Assembly (NCBI GenBank): GCA_902603555.1 | Contig: CACKVD010000008.1 | Span: forward strand, 1 to 47,700 | Length of the DNA: 47,700 nucleotides | Direction of reading: 5' to 3' | Origin: an uncultured Pelagibacteraceae bacterium | GTDB taxonomy: Bacteria > Pseudomonadota > Alphaproteobacteria > Pelagibacterales > Pelagibacteraceae | In this document: positions 1 to 8,761 of the stretch, in pieces | Layout of the letters: the number at the start of each line of letters is the position of its first letter | How positions within the stretch are numbered: position 1 is the stretch's first letter | Made by a program: the position numbers and the translations under genes | The notes under the pieces: model-generated | The model's database searches: none | What the model was told of the DNA's origin: nothing | Seen by the model: the letters and a program-made list of their open reading frames with translations, nothing else

Positions 1-612
1 TAGAATTTGGGATGCTATTAAAGAAATTGTAAGTGGATAAATACTCAATGTAATAATATTAGATGTTAATAAAAAAAAGGTATTTCTTAAATTAAATTCT
101 TTAATGATACTAAAAAAAATTAATAAATTTAACATTGAAAAAAAAATTAAAAACATATCGACCCTAGTTTCATTAGCCATCCACAAAATTAAAGGGGTAG
201 ATAAGAAAGCACTTGCAACAAATAAACTTTGTGAGGAGTTTAAATTTTTTTTAGTTAAAAAATAAATAGATATCGAGGAAACTACATAAAATATTGACGA
301 AAATATCCTGCCATTCTGACTTGTAAAACCAAAAACTTCAAAAAAAAATCTTAATATTAAATAATATAATATAGGAACATTTTCCAATGGTTTATCGGAA
401 TTTCCTTTATGTCTTTCATAAATAATATCTAATGAAGAATTTGGATCGGATGTTAGTAAAGTACACCATTCATCATACCAATAACCAGACTCATTAAAAA
501 AATTCTGAAAAAAAAGAAAAAAAGTCAGTGTTAATAATATTACAGAACACATGTTGATTAAATTTTTATTTTTTAAAAAACTTGAACTCAAAAAAGAAAA
601 AAAAATTTTCAT
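1..612 (-). CDS. Partial GT39/PMT-like membrane glycosyltransferase, N-terminal 204 residues
   Basis: The minus strand is open from an ATG at 612 to the window edge, so the gene is cut off and only its first 204 residues are seen. After a first hydrophobic helix (about residues 20-36) there is a WYDEW motif at 41-45, then a VPILYY stretch and a series of phenylalanine/leucine-rich helices; ANETRVDMF follows at about 142-150. An acidic pair after the first helix, a P-L-Y-Y-like second segment and an R-x-D motif before a helix are the plan of the dolichyl-phosphate-mannose type (GT39/PMT_2, ArnT-like) glycosyltransferases, which move a sugar from a lipid carrier to a periplasmic acceptor. It starts 6 bases after the stop of the oxidoreductase at 619-1923, so the two are probably cotranscribed. 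The family call is from the pattern; the acceptor is unknown. Confidence 0.72.
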   Translation of the reverse strand, partial: MKIFFSFLSSSFLKNKNLINMCSVILLTLTFFLFFQNFFNESGYWYDEWCTLLTSDPNSSLDIIYERHKGNSDKPLENVPILYYLILRFFFEVFGFTSQNGRIFSSIFYVVSSISIYFLTKKNLNSSQSLFVASAFLSTPLILWMANETRVDMFLIFFSMLNLLIFFSIIKEFNLRNTFFLLTSNIITLSIYPLTISLIASQIL

Positions 613-618
613 ATTTAA

Positions 619-1923
619 TCAAACTTCAGATCTTGCTCTTATTCTCTCATAAATCAATCTTGTTTTAACTCCTAAACTTAACAAAGGATCGGGGGGTAAC
701 TTAGTTGGTTTATTTCGAGCTTCTATTGCCTTGATTTCATCAGATGACTCTTCAGATGCCTTGATTGCAATTTGTTCACCAAACAAAGTTCCAACACCAA
801 TACCTGAGCCATTATAACATCCGGCTACAAATATATTTTCCTCAATTTTTTCAAAAATTTGAGAACTATTTCTTGATCTAGAAACAATGCCTGACCAAGA
901 AGATTGAATAATATCTTTTGGTAATTGTGGAAACCTTTTGTTAATTCCAATTTTTTGTAGAATTGATCTTTTTTTTAAATCTGTTTGCGACATTTTACAT
1001 GGATCATAAACTTCAGCAGTATTTCTAATTAAAATTCTTCTATCTCTTGTCATTCTAATTGTGGCCCCCATTGGTCTGACTGGTAAAACTCCCCATTCTT
1101 TTGGTTCTCCAATAGATTTAAATTCTTTTTCTGAAAGTTTTCTCGACATACTTGCAGTTAATGTTATTGGAAAATTATACTGAGACTTTATACCTAATGA
1201 TTTTAGAAAACCATTAGTGGCAAAAATTATCTTTTTAGTTTTTATAATTCCATTTTTAAAATTACAAATTATTGAACTATTGTTTTTTTTCCAATCAATT
1301 AACGTTGAATTTTCATAGAGATTTACATTTTCCGGCAATGTATCTATCATAGCTCTTACTAATTTACCTGGATGTAACAAAATTCCTCCTTTTGTATGTA
1401 TGGCTATATTATAAAAATTTGTACCCAATTTTTTCTTTAAATCATTATTAAACAACAAATTGTGTTTAAAACCTAATTTAGAAAGTGTCTCTGAGAAATT
1501 TTCTAAAATTTTTTTATCTTTGATTTTTGATGACGCAAAATACTTACCACATTCATTCCAATCACAATCGACTTGATACTCTTTAATAAATTTTTTAACT
1601 GTTTCTATCCCTAATTTATAAATAGTTGTTTTTTTTTTATAATTTTCTAACTCTTTATTAGATGTAAAACCATCATTAAGAGTCGTATCAACTAAATAAC
1701 CAGAATTTCTTCCGCTAGCACCCTCACCTGCTAATTGGGCATCAACTAAAATTATTTTGTTGTCTTGATTAAGTTGGCTTAATTTTCTAGCTGCAGACAA
1801 ACCTGTATAACCAGCCCCTACAATTAACCATTCACAAACTTCATTTTTTTTTAAAATATTAATACTTAATCTTGGATTTAGATCATTGATCCAGCTACAA
1901 CCATTATCATTAATAATTTGCAT
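619..1923 (-). CDS. FAD-dependent oxidoreductase, DAO family (D-amino acid / polyamine oxidase-like)
   Basis: A 434-residue soluble flavoprotein. The dinucleotide-binding GAGYTG lies at residues 36-41 and the acidic end of the second strand at D61, followed by the GASGRNSGY segment (68-76) typical of DAO-family enzymes such as PuuB/OrdL and DadA. The C-terminal flavin contact is the glycine-rich stretch around residues 366-384. An N-terminal leader with C-x-W and P-R (residues 9-18) resembles members that oxidise gamma-glutamylputrescine or secondary amines. These enzymes oxidise a C-N bond and pass electrons to oxygen or a quinone; the substrate cannot be read from sequence. It leads an apparent two-gene unit with the GT39-like gene downstream, an odd pairing that may be only positional. 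The start ATG at 1923 fits the family N-terminus. Confidence 0.85.
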   Translation of the reverse strand: MQIINDNGCSWINDLNPRLSINILKKNEVCEWLIVGAGYTGLSAARKLSQLNQDNKIILVDAQLAGEGASGRNSGYLVDTTLNDGFTSNKELENYKKKTTIYKLGIETVKKFIKEYQVDCDWNECGKYFASSKIKDKKILENFSETLSKLGFKHNLLFNNDLKKKLGTNFYNIAIHTKGGILLHPGKLVRAMIDTLPENVNLYENSTLIDWKKNNSSIICNFKNGIIKTKKIIFATNGFLKSLGIKSQYNFPITLTASMSRKLSEKEFKSIGEPKEWGVLPVRPMGATIRMTRDRRILIRNTAEVYDPCKMSQTDLKKRSILQKIGINKRFPQLPKDIIQSSWSGIVSRSRNSSQIFEKIEENIFVAGCYNGSGIGVGTLFGEQIAIKASEESSDEIKAIEARNKPTKLPPDPLLSLGVKTRLIYERIRARSEV

Positions 1924-2044
1924 AATGTAAGATTACGATAATTATCTACCATTTAAAAGTTTTTAAGAATCTTTTAAATAACAAGATTATTTTAAATTTG
2001 TTAATTAAACTTTTTTAATATATTTACAATTATATTTGTTTTTT

Positions 2045-3154
2045 ATGACTAATAAAAAATTTTTTTATTTAATTATAATAAGTTTTTTTGCCATTTTAAT
2101 TTACATTCTCTCTGGGATCTATGGATTGATTGATTATAAAAAATACAAAATACATCTATTTGAAAATTCAATTGATCTAAATTTTCATTATAAATATTCA
2201 AATAGAATAAATCACTTGAGAGAAAGAAAAAAAGATGGAAAAACAACCGACTATTTATTTAATAATATAGGTAATATTAAATCTCAAAATAAAGTTTTAT
2301 TTTTAGGAGACTCTTGGTTTCAGCAAATTAATAAAAATGATCATAATAGTTCTTATAAAAGTTTAGAGGAATTTTCCATGAAAAATAATTTTGAAATAAC
2401 AAATGCTGGAATTACATCTTTCTCACCATCCTTAATGCAATTACAATATGGAATACTTAAAAATGAATTTAATATTGATCCATCAATATTGATAATACAT
2501 ATCGAGCAAACTGATATAGGTGATGAATATTGTAGATACAGAAAAATAAAGAAATATGATCATCAAAACAGTCTAGTCTCAATCAAAAGATTTGATTATG
2601 ACAAAGAAATTTTTAACGGATTAAAAATATATAGATATACAGAAATTAAACTGAACAATAAAAATCTTAGCAAATTTTTTAAATTATCAAATTTTACAAT
2701 TGAATATTTTTTCAAGAAAAATTTTTTTAGGATTAGTAAAATTATTGAAAATGGCTGGATGACTGACAAACAATTAAATTATTACAAATGTAGATTTGAA
2801 GTTATTCAATCGTTTCTTGAAAATGAAAACAAAGATGCAAATGAATATTTTAAAAAGACTCTGGTTGAATTTTTTAATTATTTAAATAGTCAAACTAGAG
2901 TTAAAAAAATAATTATTACCTCTTTTCCACATAAAAAGCATTTACAAAATAATTATAAAACTAATGTATCAAATTTAATTGATGATGTGTTAGCAGATTA
3001 TTCAAGTAAATTTGAACATCTCAATTTTTCAAATAATTCATACGAAAATTTCAATTTAGATAAGTTGTATCAAACTAATGATATAGCTTCACATTTAAGA
3101 CCAAAATATCATAATGAAATTTTTATAAAAAAAATCATTGAAAAATTAAACTAG
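2045..3154 (+). CDS. SGNH/GDSL-like protein with N-terminal membrane anchor
   Basis: A 369-residue protein counted from the ATG at 2045; a TTG at 2036 would add three residues and is less likely. One membrane helix (about residues 6-27) is followed by an extracytoplasmic domain. VLFLGDSWF (about 84-92) matches SGNH block I, the NAGITSFSPS stretch matches block II, and IIHIEQTD occupies the block III position, with Q where Asn is usual. Near the C-terminus NDIASHLRP resembles the Asp-x-x-His block. SGNH enzymes often remove or transfer acyl groups on envelope polysaccharides, and the neighbouring carbamoyltransferase and glycosyltransferase suggest a role in glycan decoration; this is inference. 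The altered block III leaves activity open. It is followed 32 bases later by a second protein of the same type. Confidence 0.62.
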   Translation: MTNKKFFYLIIISFFAILIYILSGIYGLIDYKKYKIHLFENSIDLNFHYKYSNRINHLRERKKDGKTTDYLFNNIGNIKSQNKVLFLGDSWFQQINKNDHNSSYKSLEEFSMKNNFEITNAGITSFSPSLMQLQYGILKNEFNIDPSILIIHIEQTDIGDEYCRYRKIKKYDHQNSLVSIKRFDYDKEIFNGLKIYRYTEIKLNNKNLSKFFKLSNFTIEYFFKKNFFRISKIIENGWMTDKQLNYYKCRFEVIQSFLENENKDANEYFKKTLVEFFNYLNSQTRVKKIIITSFPHKKHLQNNYKTNVSNLIDDVLADYSSKFEHLNFSNNSYENFNLDKLYQTNDIASHLRPKYHNEIFIKKIIEKLN

Positions 3155-3186
3155 TATATTGATAAATTTAATGAGATAAAAATTTA

Positions 3187-4191
3187 ATGAAAAAAAATAT
3201 TTCAGTATTATTTTTTACTTTAATTGTATCATTTTTTTTAACAGAACTTTTGTTTAGAATATTTTATCCAATTAATTTACAGAGTTGGTATGCTGAATTA
3301 TTAGATCCTGAAAAAAGTTTTGTAACATTAAAAAAGAATTATCATCATAAAATTGATCGTTGGAATTATAAATATTATGCAAGTTACACTCTGGGTGAGT
3401 ATAGAAATAGAATAACTCAAAATACTAAAAATGATAATAATGTTCTTATATTAGGAGACTCATTTACATTTGGATTGTATTTAAAAGATAAAGATACATA
3501 TATAAATAAATTACAAAACAAGTTTAATAATTTTAATCTAATTAATAGCAGTACACCCGGTTGGGGTTTGGAAGATTATTATTTATTTACAAAAAATTTT
3601 TGTAAAGAAATTAACCCAAAAAAAATCATCATTATTTTGAACAATGGAGACATGGGAAGAATCAGAAAAAAAGTTATAATTTCGGAAAATAAAAATATCT
3701 CGTTAAAAGAAAAATACAAATCATATAAGTTTTTAGTTGAAAATTTTATGACAATCTCTTTTCTTAGAAATAATGCTTATAAAATTTGGAATTATAACAA
3801 AAAACATACAAATGATGATTTGAAAGATACAACCATTTATTTTGATCAAAATATTACTAAAGAAATAGTTAAAGACTCAAAAAAACTATTTTTGAAATTA
3901 AAAAAAGAAGCAGATAATTGCGGTGCATCATTAAATGTAATAAATTTAGGATGGTCTGATTTTAGAAACCATGAAAAAATTTTAAATAACCCTAATCAAC
4001 TTTTTTTTAAAAATGAAAAAAATTTTTTTAAAAATAATCAAATTGGTTTTTTTGATAACACTCAATTTTTAAGAAATGTTCATAAAAACAAAGAACAATT
4101 CATAATTAAAAACGAAGGGCATCCCAATGAACTTGGTGCTGATGAGATATTCAATAGCCTAGAAATACATTTTAATAAAATTTTAATCTAA
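3187..4191 (+). CDS. SGNH/GDSL hydrolase-like exported or anchored protein
   Basis: A 334-residue protein with a hydrophobic N-terminal segment (about residues 5-25) that could be a signal peptide or anchor. NVLILGDSFTFG (85-96) is a clear SGNH block I, STPGWGLEDYY fits block II with its glycine, IIILNNGDMGR carries the Asn of block III, and NEGHPNELG near the C-terminus supplies the His of block V, although the usual Asp three residues before it is replaced. It follows the SGNH-like gene at 2045-3154 in the same direction and the two are likely a duplicated pair, though quite diverged. It converges on the carbamoyltransferase gene with only 19 bases between the stops. A function in acylation or deacylation of a surface glycan is likely but not shown. 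Confidence 0.7.
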   Translation: MKKNISVLFFTLIVSFFLTELLFRIFYPINLQSWYAELLDPEKSFVTLKKNYHHKIDRWNYKYYASYTLGEYRNRITQNTKNDNNVLILGDSFTFGLYLKDKDTYINKLQNKFNNFNLINSSTPGWGLEDYYLFTKNFCKEINPKKIIIILNNGDMGRIRKKVIISENKNISLKEKYKSYKFLVENFMTISFLRNNAYKIWNYNKKHTNDDLKDTTIYFDQNITKEIVKDSKKLFLKLKKEADNCGASLNVINLGWSDFRNHEKILNNPNQLFFKNEKNFFKNNQIGFFDNTQFLRNVHKNKEQFIIKNEGHPNELGADEIFNSLEIHFNKILI

Positions 4192-4210
4192 ATAAAAATT
4201 TTTCTTAAAA

Positions 4211-6046
4211 CTAATCTAGTTCAAATTCCGTAATATAATCTTTTTTTAAACTTTGATCTTGTTTTTTTTTATCTAAAATACAATTTCCAATTATGAGGTA
4301 ATCTAATTCTGTTCCCATAAAACAATTAAAAGCGTCAGTTGGTGTATTTACGATTGGTTCACCTCTAACATTAAATGATGTATTTACTATTACAGGACAT
4401 CCGGTTTTTTCATTAAACTTAGAAATTAAATCATAGTAACGATTATTATTGTTTCTTGTAACAGTCTGAATTCTTGCAGAATAATCAACATGTGTTACTG
4501 CTGGAATTTCAGATCTTTTTATATTTAACTTATCTATTCCAAACAATTTTTTTTGTTCACTGGTCATCTCCATCTTTTTTTTTGAATTTATATTTGCTAC
4601 TAATAACATGTATGGACTGTCAACATTCATATCAAACCACTCTGATAAGTCTTCTCTCAGAACTGAAGGGGCAAAAGGTCTAAAGCTCTCTCTATATTTT
4701 ACTTTAAGATTTAAATTTTTTTGCATTTTATCAGATCTAGGATCTCCTAAGATAGATCTAGCTCCCAAAGCCCTAGGTCCAAATTCCATTCTACCCTGAA
4801 ACCACCCTATTGCTTTTTCGTTTGATAAAAATTCGGCAGTTTTATCAATTAATTCCTCATACTTAAAAGTTTCAAAATTAGCGCCTATACTTTTTAAATT
4901 CTTTTCAATTTCATCTTGATTAAATTCATTTCCTAAATATGAGCCTTTCATATCATCATTTGGGTTTACTGATCTTTTGTTTCCTTGATCAATATACCAT
5001 AACGCTAACGCTGCACCTAAAGAACCACCCGCATCTCCAGCAGCAGGTTGTATCCAAATATTATCAAAAATTTTTTTTTGAAGAATTTTTCCGTTAGCAA
5101 CACAATTTAGTGCTACACCACCAGCTAAACATAAATTTTTAATACCAAATTCGTTACGAATAGATTTTGCTAAATTTATCATGATATCCTCTGTTACTTT
5201 TTGTATAGATGCTGCTATATCCATATGAAATTGTGTAATCTTTTCATTTTGTGGATTACGAGGTTTTTGGCCAAACAAAACATCAAATTTTCTATTTGTC
5301 ATGGTGAGTCCAGTTGCATAATTAAAATATCTTTGATCTAATCTAAAAGTTCCATCATCTTTAATATCAATCAATTGTTTTATTTTATCTTCGTACATAG
5401 GGGTTCCATAAGGTGCTAAACCCATTAATTTATATTCACCACTATTTACTTTAAAGCCTGTGTAATATGTAAATGCTGAATAAAGTAACCCAAGTGAATG
5501 TGGGAAATGTATTTCCTTTTTGATTTCTAGATGATTATCTTTTCCAACTGCAATAGTGGTCGTTGCCCATTCACCCACCCCATCAGCTGTTAGTATAACC
5601 GCCTCTTTAAAAGGTGAAGGGAAAAATGCACTTGCTGCATGACTTAAATGATGGTCTGAAAAAAAAATATTTTTGTCAGACTTATAATTTTTATCGTGTT
5701 CTTTTAATTTGTTAAATAAGAAATTTTTTTGAAAAAGTTTCTCTTTAATCCATAATGGCATTGCTTTAGCAAATGAAACAAAGCCCCTGGGTGCAAAGGC
5801 AACATATGTTTCTAATAACCTTTCAAATTTTAAGAATGGCTTTTCAAAAAAAACTATTTGATCAACTTCGTTTAATTTTAAATTTGCATAATTTAAAACA
5901 AATTCAATTGCATTATGAGGGTAATTTGGATCATGTTTTTTTCTTGTAAATCTCTCTTCCTGAGCAGCGGCAACTATTTCTCCATCTTTTAAAATACAGG
6001 CCGCGCTGTCATGATAAAATGCAGATATACCTAATATAGAATTCAC
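4211..6046 (-). CDS. Carbamoyltransferase, NodU/CmcH/TobZ family
   Basis: A 611-residue member of the O-carbamoyltransferase family, which uses carbamoyl phosphate and ATP to place a carbamoyl group on a hydroxyl of a sugar or natural product. The N-terminal Kae1-like domain begins with LGISAFYHDSAACIL and has the metal-binding histidines in SDHHLSHAASAF (about 130-141); the C-terminal YrdC-like domain has EFGPRALGARSILGDPR (around 420-437). Length is normal for the family. The start is GTG at 6046. Immediately upstream on the same strand lie a DUF5989 gene and an SxtJ-like gene, a three-gene module seen in many bacterial glycan or toxin loci. With SGNH-like proteins next door, the substrate is most likely a surface sugar; this is inference. 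Confidence 0.93.
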   Translation of the reverse strand: MNSILGISAFYHDSAACILKDGEIVAAAQEERFTRKKHDPNYPHNAIEFVLNYANLKLNEVDQIVFFEKPFLKFERLLETYVAFAPRGFVSFAKAMPLWIKEKLFQKNFLFNKLKEHDKNYKSDKNIFFSDHHLSHAASAFFPSPFKEAVILTADGVGEWATTTIAVGKDNHLEIKKEIHFPHSLGLLYSAFTYYTGFKVNSGEYKLMGLAPYGTPMYEDKIKQLIDIKDDGTFRLDQRYFNYATGLTMTNRKFDVLFGQKPRNPQNEKITQFHMDIAASIQKVTEDIMINLAKSIRNEFGIKNLCLAGGVALNCVANGKILQKKIFDNIWIQPAAGDAGGSLGAALALWYIDQGNKRSVNPNDDMKGSYLGNEFNQDEIEKNLKSIGANFETFKYEELIDKTAEFLSNEKAIGWFQGRMEFGPRALGARSILGDPRSDKMQKNLNLKVKYRESFRPFAPSVLREDLSEWFDMNVDSPYMLLVANINSKKKMEMTSEQKKLFGIDKLNIKRSEIPAVTHVDYSARIQTVTRNNNNRYYDLISKFNEKTGCPVIVNTSFNVRGEPIVNTPTDAFNCFMGTELDYLIIGNCILDKKKQDQSLKKDYITEFELD

Positions 6047-6047
6047 T

Positions 6048-6197
6048 TTAAAAAATTGTATAAATAAATGGAGCTACAGCTGAACCTTGAGTTAAAACTA
6101 TCAACCCACCAAATAAAACTAAAACTATTATAATCGGCAAGAGCCAATATTTTTTTCTAATTCTTAAAAATTCCCAAAACTCTTTAATAAAACTCAT
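6048..6197 (-). CDS. DUF5989-like 49-residue membrane protein
   Basis: A short gene read directly from the minus strand: ATG at 6197, TAA ending at 6048, 49 residues. It has a basic N-terminal stretch with FIKEFWEFLRIRKKYW, a single hydrophobic helix (about residues 19-35) and a C-terminal GSAVAPFIYTIF. This matches the pattern of the DUF5989 family: charged and aromatic start, PIIIVLVLFGGLIV-type helix, then QGSAVAPFIY. These proteins sit beside carbamoyltransferases. The stop of the SxtJ-like gene is one base upstream and the carbamoyltransferase GTG follows one base after this stop, so the three genes are one translational unit. Function is unknown; a small membrane partner of the carbamoyltransferase is plausible. 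Confidence 0.85.
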   Translation of the reverse strand: MSFIKEFWEFLRIRKKYWLLPIIIVLVLFGGLIVLTQGSAVAPFIYTIF

Positions 6198-6198
6198 A

Positions 6199-6582
6199 CT
6201 AAAATTGATTTTTCATCTTACTTTTTGGTCCAGTTTTTTCAATCCAATAAGACTTGTTATTACTATACTTTAAATTCAATATATCTTTACCCAATAATCT
6301 CATTAATAAACCTATTGGGGTTACAACTAGAAAAAAAATAATTCCCATAATTATTGGTGAAATTATTTTACCTAGAAGTATGCCAAATTTGTACCAAAGC
6401 TTATTAAGAGGTGTTAAAATATTAGAATTTAAGATACCCAAAACTAAAAATATAAAAGAGAAAACTAAAGACCAAAGTCTTATACTTTCATTATTTAACA
6501 AAGGATAAAAAGAGATTAATAAAAAAACTACAAAAAATACTATTCCAAAACTTTTATTTGAGCCTACTTTAGTTTCATCCAT
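6199..6582 (-). CDS. SxtJ-like small membrane protein
   Basis: A 127-residue protein with about three or four membrane helices, including SFGIVFFVVFLLISFYPLL, LWSLVFSFIFLVLGIL and the PIIMGIIFFLVVTPIGLLMR stretch, then a hydrophilic tail with YWIEK. The arrangement LxPLNKLWYKFG followed by GKIISPIIMGIIF and a late tryptophan is the pattern of SxtJ family proteins, named from the saxitoxin cluster and regularly found beside carbamoyltransferases. Its start overlaps the end of xsc by 8 bases, and it is followed one base later by DUF5989. It probably works with the carbamoyltransferase at the membrane; the biochemical role is unknown. Confidence 0.8.
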   Translation of the reverse strand: MDETKVGSNKSFGIVFFVVFLLISFYPLLNNESIRLWSLVFSFIFLVLGILNSNILTPLNKLWYKFGILLGKIISPIIMGIIFFLVVTPIGLLMRLLGKDILNLKYSNNKSYWIEKTGPKSKMKNQF

Positions 6583-8359
6583 TTAAAGATTTTTGTGGTT
6601 TCATATCAGATTTACTAATACCAGCAACTTTAACTGGTTTTTTCATAGCATCTCTTCTAAATGGTTCACCGAGTTCTTGATTTAAAATTACCTCAATAAA
6701 AGTTGTAATTCCCTTTTTTTGATCTTCACAAGATTGTTTTATAGCGGTTGTAGTTTCTTCCATTGTTCGAACTGTTACACCTTTAAGACCACAGGCATCA
6801 GCAACTTTTGCATAGCTTAATTCTGGATCAAGTTCTGTTCCAACAAAGTTATCATCGAACCACAAAGTTGTGTTTCTTTTTTCAGCACCCCATTGATAAT
6901 TTCTAAAGATTACCATTGATATTGCAGGCCATTCTTCTCTAGCGCATGAGCTCATTTCATTCATACTTATTCCAAAAGCTCCGTCACCAGCAAATCCTAT
7001 AACTGGTGTGTCAGGGCATCCAATTTTTGCCCCAAGAATTGATGGGAATCCATAACCACAAGGACCAAATAATCCTGGTGCTAAATATTTTCTTCCTTTT
7101 TCAAAAGTTGGATAAGCATTTCCAATTGCACAATTGTTTCCAATGTCACTTGAAATAATGACATCTTCAGGCATACCAGCTTGAATAGCTCTCCAAGCTT
7201 GTCTTGGAGACATTCTGTCTTTATCTCTTTCTCTTGCCTCTTTATTCCAAACTGTTCCTTTGTCATCATCTTCGTGATCCAAACTTGATAATTTTTGTAG
7301 CCATGCCGATTTAGTTTGGTGAATAATATCTTTCCTTTTTTGTCTATCAGTATCTCCAGCTGTTGGAGAAAGTTGTGCTAATAACTGTTGTGCAACTAGT
7401 TTTGCATCACCACAAATTCCAACTGTAACTTTTTTAGTTAAACCAATTCTATCAGAATTCATATCTACTTGAATAATACTGGCATCTTTTGGCCAATAAT
7501 CCATTCCATATCCTGGTAAAGTTGAAAAGGGATTAAGCCTTGTTCCCAAGGCTAATACAACGTCTGCTTTTTGAATTAATTCCATTCCAGCTTTTGAACC
7601 ATTATATCCCAATGGTCCTGCTGCCAAAGGATGACTTCCTGGGAAGCTATCATTATGTTGATAGCCTGAGCAAACTGGTGCATCTAATTTTTCTGCAAGT
7701 TTCTTACAATCTTCTATCGCACCACCTATAACTACTCCTGCTCCGGATAAAATTACAGGAAATTTTGCCTTTGACAATAAGTCTGCTGCTTTCTTAATTG
7801 CATCTACTCCACCAGCTTGTCTTTCCAATCTTACAATTGGAGGTAAATCTATATCAATAACTTGTGTCCAATAATCTCTTGGAACATTTATTTGTGCAGG
7901 TGCCGATCCTCTAATAGCTTTTTCAATAACTCTATTTAATACTTCAGCCATTCTTGATGGGTCTCTAACTTCTTCTTGATAGCAAACCATATCTTTAAAT
8001 AAATTCATCTGTTCAACTTCTTGAAAACCACCCTGTCCCATTGTTTTGTTTGCGGCTTGAGGTGTTACTAGTAATAGAGGAGTATGATTCCAATAAGCTG
8101 TTTTAATTGGTGTTACTAATCCAGTTATTCCTGGTCCATTTTGTGCAATAACCATAGACATCTTTCCAGTTGCTCTTGTATATCCATCAGCAATTAAACC
8201 GCCATTAGTTTCATGAGCTACATCCCAAAAAGTAATACCAGCGTCTGGGAAAATATCAGAGATTGGCATAAACGCTGATCCAATTATTCCAAAAGAGTGT
8301 TCAATACCATGCATTTGTAAAACCTTTACAAAAGCTTCCTCTGTTGTCATTTTTGTCAT
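6575..8359 (-). CDS. xsc: Sulfoacetaldehyde acetyltransferase
   Basis: A 594-residue thiamine-diphosphate enzyme that turns sulfoacetaldehyde and phosphate into acetyl phosphate and sulfite. The N-terminal domain has the FGIIGSAFMPISDIF and HETNGGLIADGYTRATGK regions with the cofactor-activating glutamate; the middle domain has the ILSGAGVVIGG nucleotide-like fold; the C-terminal domain has GDGAFGISMNEMSS followed by NYQWGAEKRN, the GDG...N magnesium/thiamine-diphosphate motif. The long FQEVEQMNLFKDM segment and overall similarity fit Xsc better than acetolactate synthase. It diverges from suyAB across 113 bases. The usual start is the ATG at 8359, with AAAGG upstream; a second ATG lies three codons later. 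The sulfite made here would be handled by the exporters and APS reductase further right. Confidence 0.93.
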   Translation of the reverse strand: MTKMTTEEAFVKVLQMHGIEHSFGIIGSAFMPISDIFPDAGITFWDVAHETNGGLIADGYTRATGKMSMVIAQNGPGITGLVTPIKTAYWNHTPLLLVTPQAANKTMGQGGFQEVEQMNLFKDMVCYQEEVRDPSRMAEVLNRVIEKAIRGSAPAQINVPRDYWTQVIDIDLPPIVRLERQAGGVDAIKKAADLLSKAKFPVILSGAGVVIGGAIEDCKKLAEKLDAPVCSGYQHNDSFPGSHPLAAGPLGYNGSKAGMELIQKADVVLALGTRLNPFSTLPGYGMDYWPKDASIIQVDMNSDRIGLTKKVTVGICGDAKLVAQQLLAQLSPTAGDTDRQKRKDIIHQTKSAWLQKLSSLDHEDDDKGTVWNKEARERDKDRMSPRQAWRAIQAGMPEDVIISSDIGNNCAIGNAYPTFEKGRKYLAPGLFGPCGYGFPSILGAKIGCPDTPVIGFAGDGAFGISMNEMSSCAREEWPAISMVIFRNYQWGAEKRNTTLWFDDNFVGTELDPELSYAKVADACGLKGVTVRTMEETTTAIKQSCEDQKKGITTFIEVILNQELGEPFRRDAMKKPVKVAGISKSDMKPQKSLNG

Positions 8360-8409
8360 TAGTAGAACCTTTCTAAATTAGTAAATTAAATAATTTTATA
8401 AAAAATTAA

Positions 8410-8437
8410 TTGTTAATTTTTGCGATTAATATATAAG
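8410..8437 (+). promoter_or_regulatory. Candidate sigma-70 promoter for suyAB
   Basis: TTGTTA at 8410-8415 and TATAAG at 8432-8437 are separated by 16 bases and lie 35 bases before the suyA ATG. No strong ribosome binding site is visible before that ATG. The 113-base gap must also hold the xsc promoter reading the other way, so the two desulfonation genes could share one regulator. Inferred from sequence match only. Confidence 0.45.
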
Positions 8438-8472
8438 TTTTTCAAAATTTCAAACAAACAAATCGACACGAT

Positions 8473-8757
8473 ATGGCTACAGATATAATAATTCATGACC
8501 AAAAAGACAATGTGGGCGTAGTTGTTGTAGAAAAAGTCACCCCCAAACAAGATTGTACTTGCTGGATTATGGAAAATAATAGCTCTTCAAACATTCAATC
8601 TATGAATGAAATTCCATTAGGTCATAAAATTGCTATGACTGATCTGAAAGAAGGAGATACAATTCTCAAATACGGACATGATATTGGTAAAGTAGTTAAA
8701 TCAATCAAAAAAGGTGAACATGTTCATGTTCACAATGTAAAAACAAAGAAGTGGTAA
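8473..8757 (+). CDS. suyA: (2R)-sulfolactate sulfo-lyase, small subunit
   Basis: A 94-residue SAF-domain protein corresponding to the N-terminal part of altronate dehydratase (UxaA). The end of the domain reads [20 protein letters not shown] and then [17 protein letters not shown], the standard UxaA N-terminal pattern with KYG..IG and VHVHN. In SuyAB this is a separate subunit that pairs with the large one to split 3-sulfolactate into pyruvate and sulfite. SuyB follows 4 bases later. The substrate is assigned from the split-subunit arrangement and from xsc diverging next door; a related sugar-acid dehydratase is the alternative. Confidence 0.85.
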   Translation: MATDIIIHDQKDNVGVVVVEKVTPKQDCTCWIMENNSSSNIQSMNEIPLGHKIAMTDLKEGDTILKYGHDIGKVVKSIKKGEHVHVHNVKTKKW

Positions 8758-8761
8758 TATA

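Noticed and set aside
1924..2044. Possible tRNA or small RNA in the gap between diverging genes
   Set aside because: The gap is almost pure A+T with no cloverleaf arms; I see only promoter-like sequence. None of the other gaps holds a tRNA either.
7081..7731. Open frames of about 60 codons within xsc on both strands
   Set aside because: Xsc is complete with all motifs across this span; these frames have no ribosome binding sites or domains.
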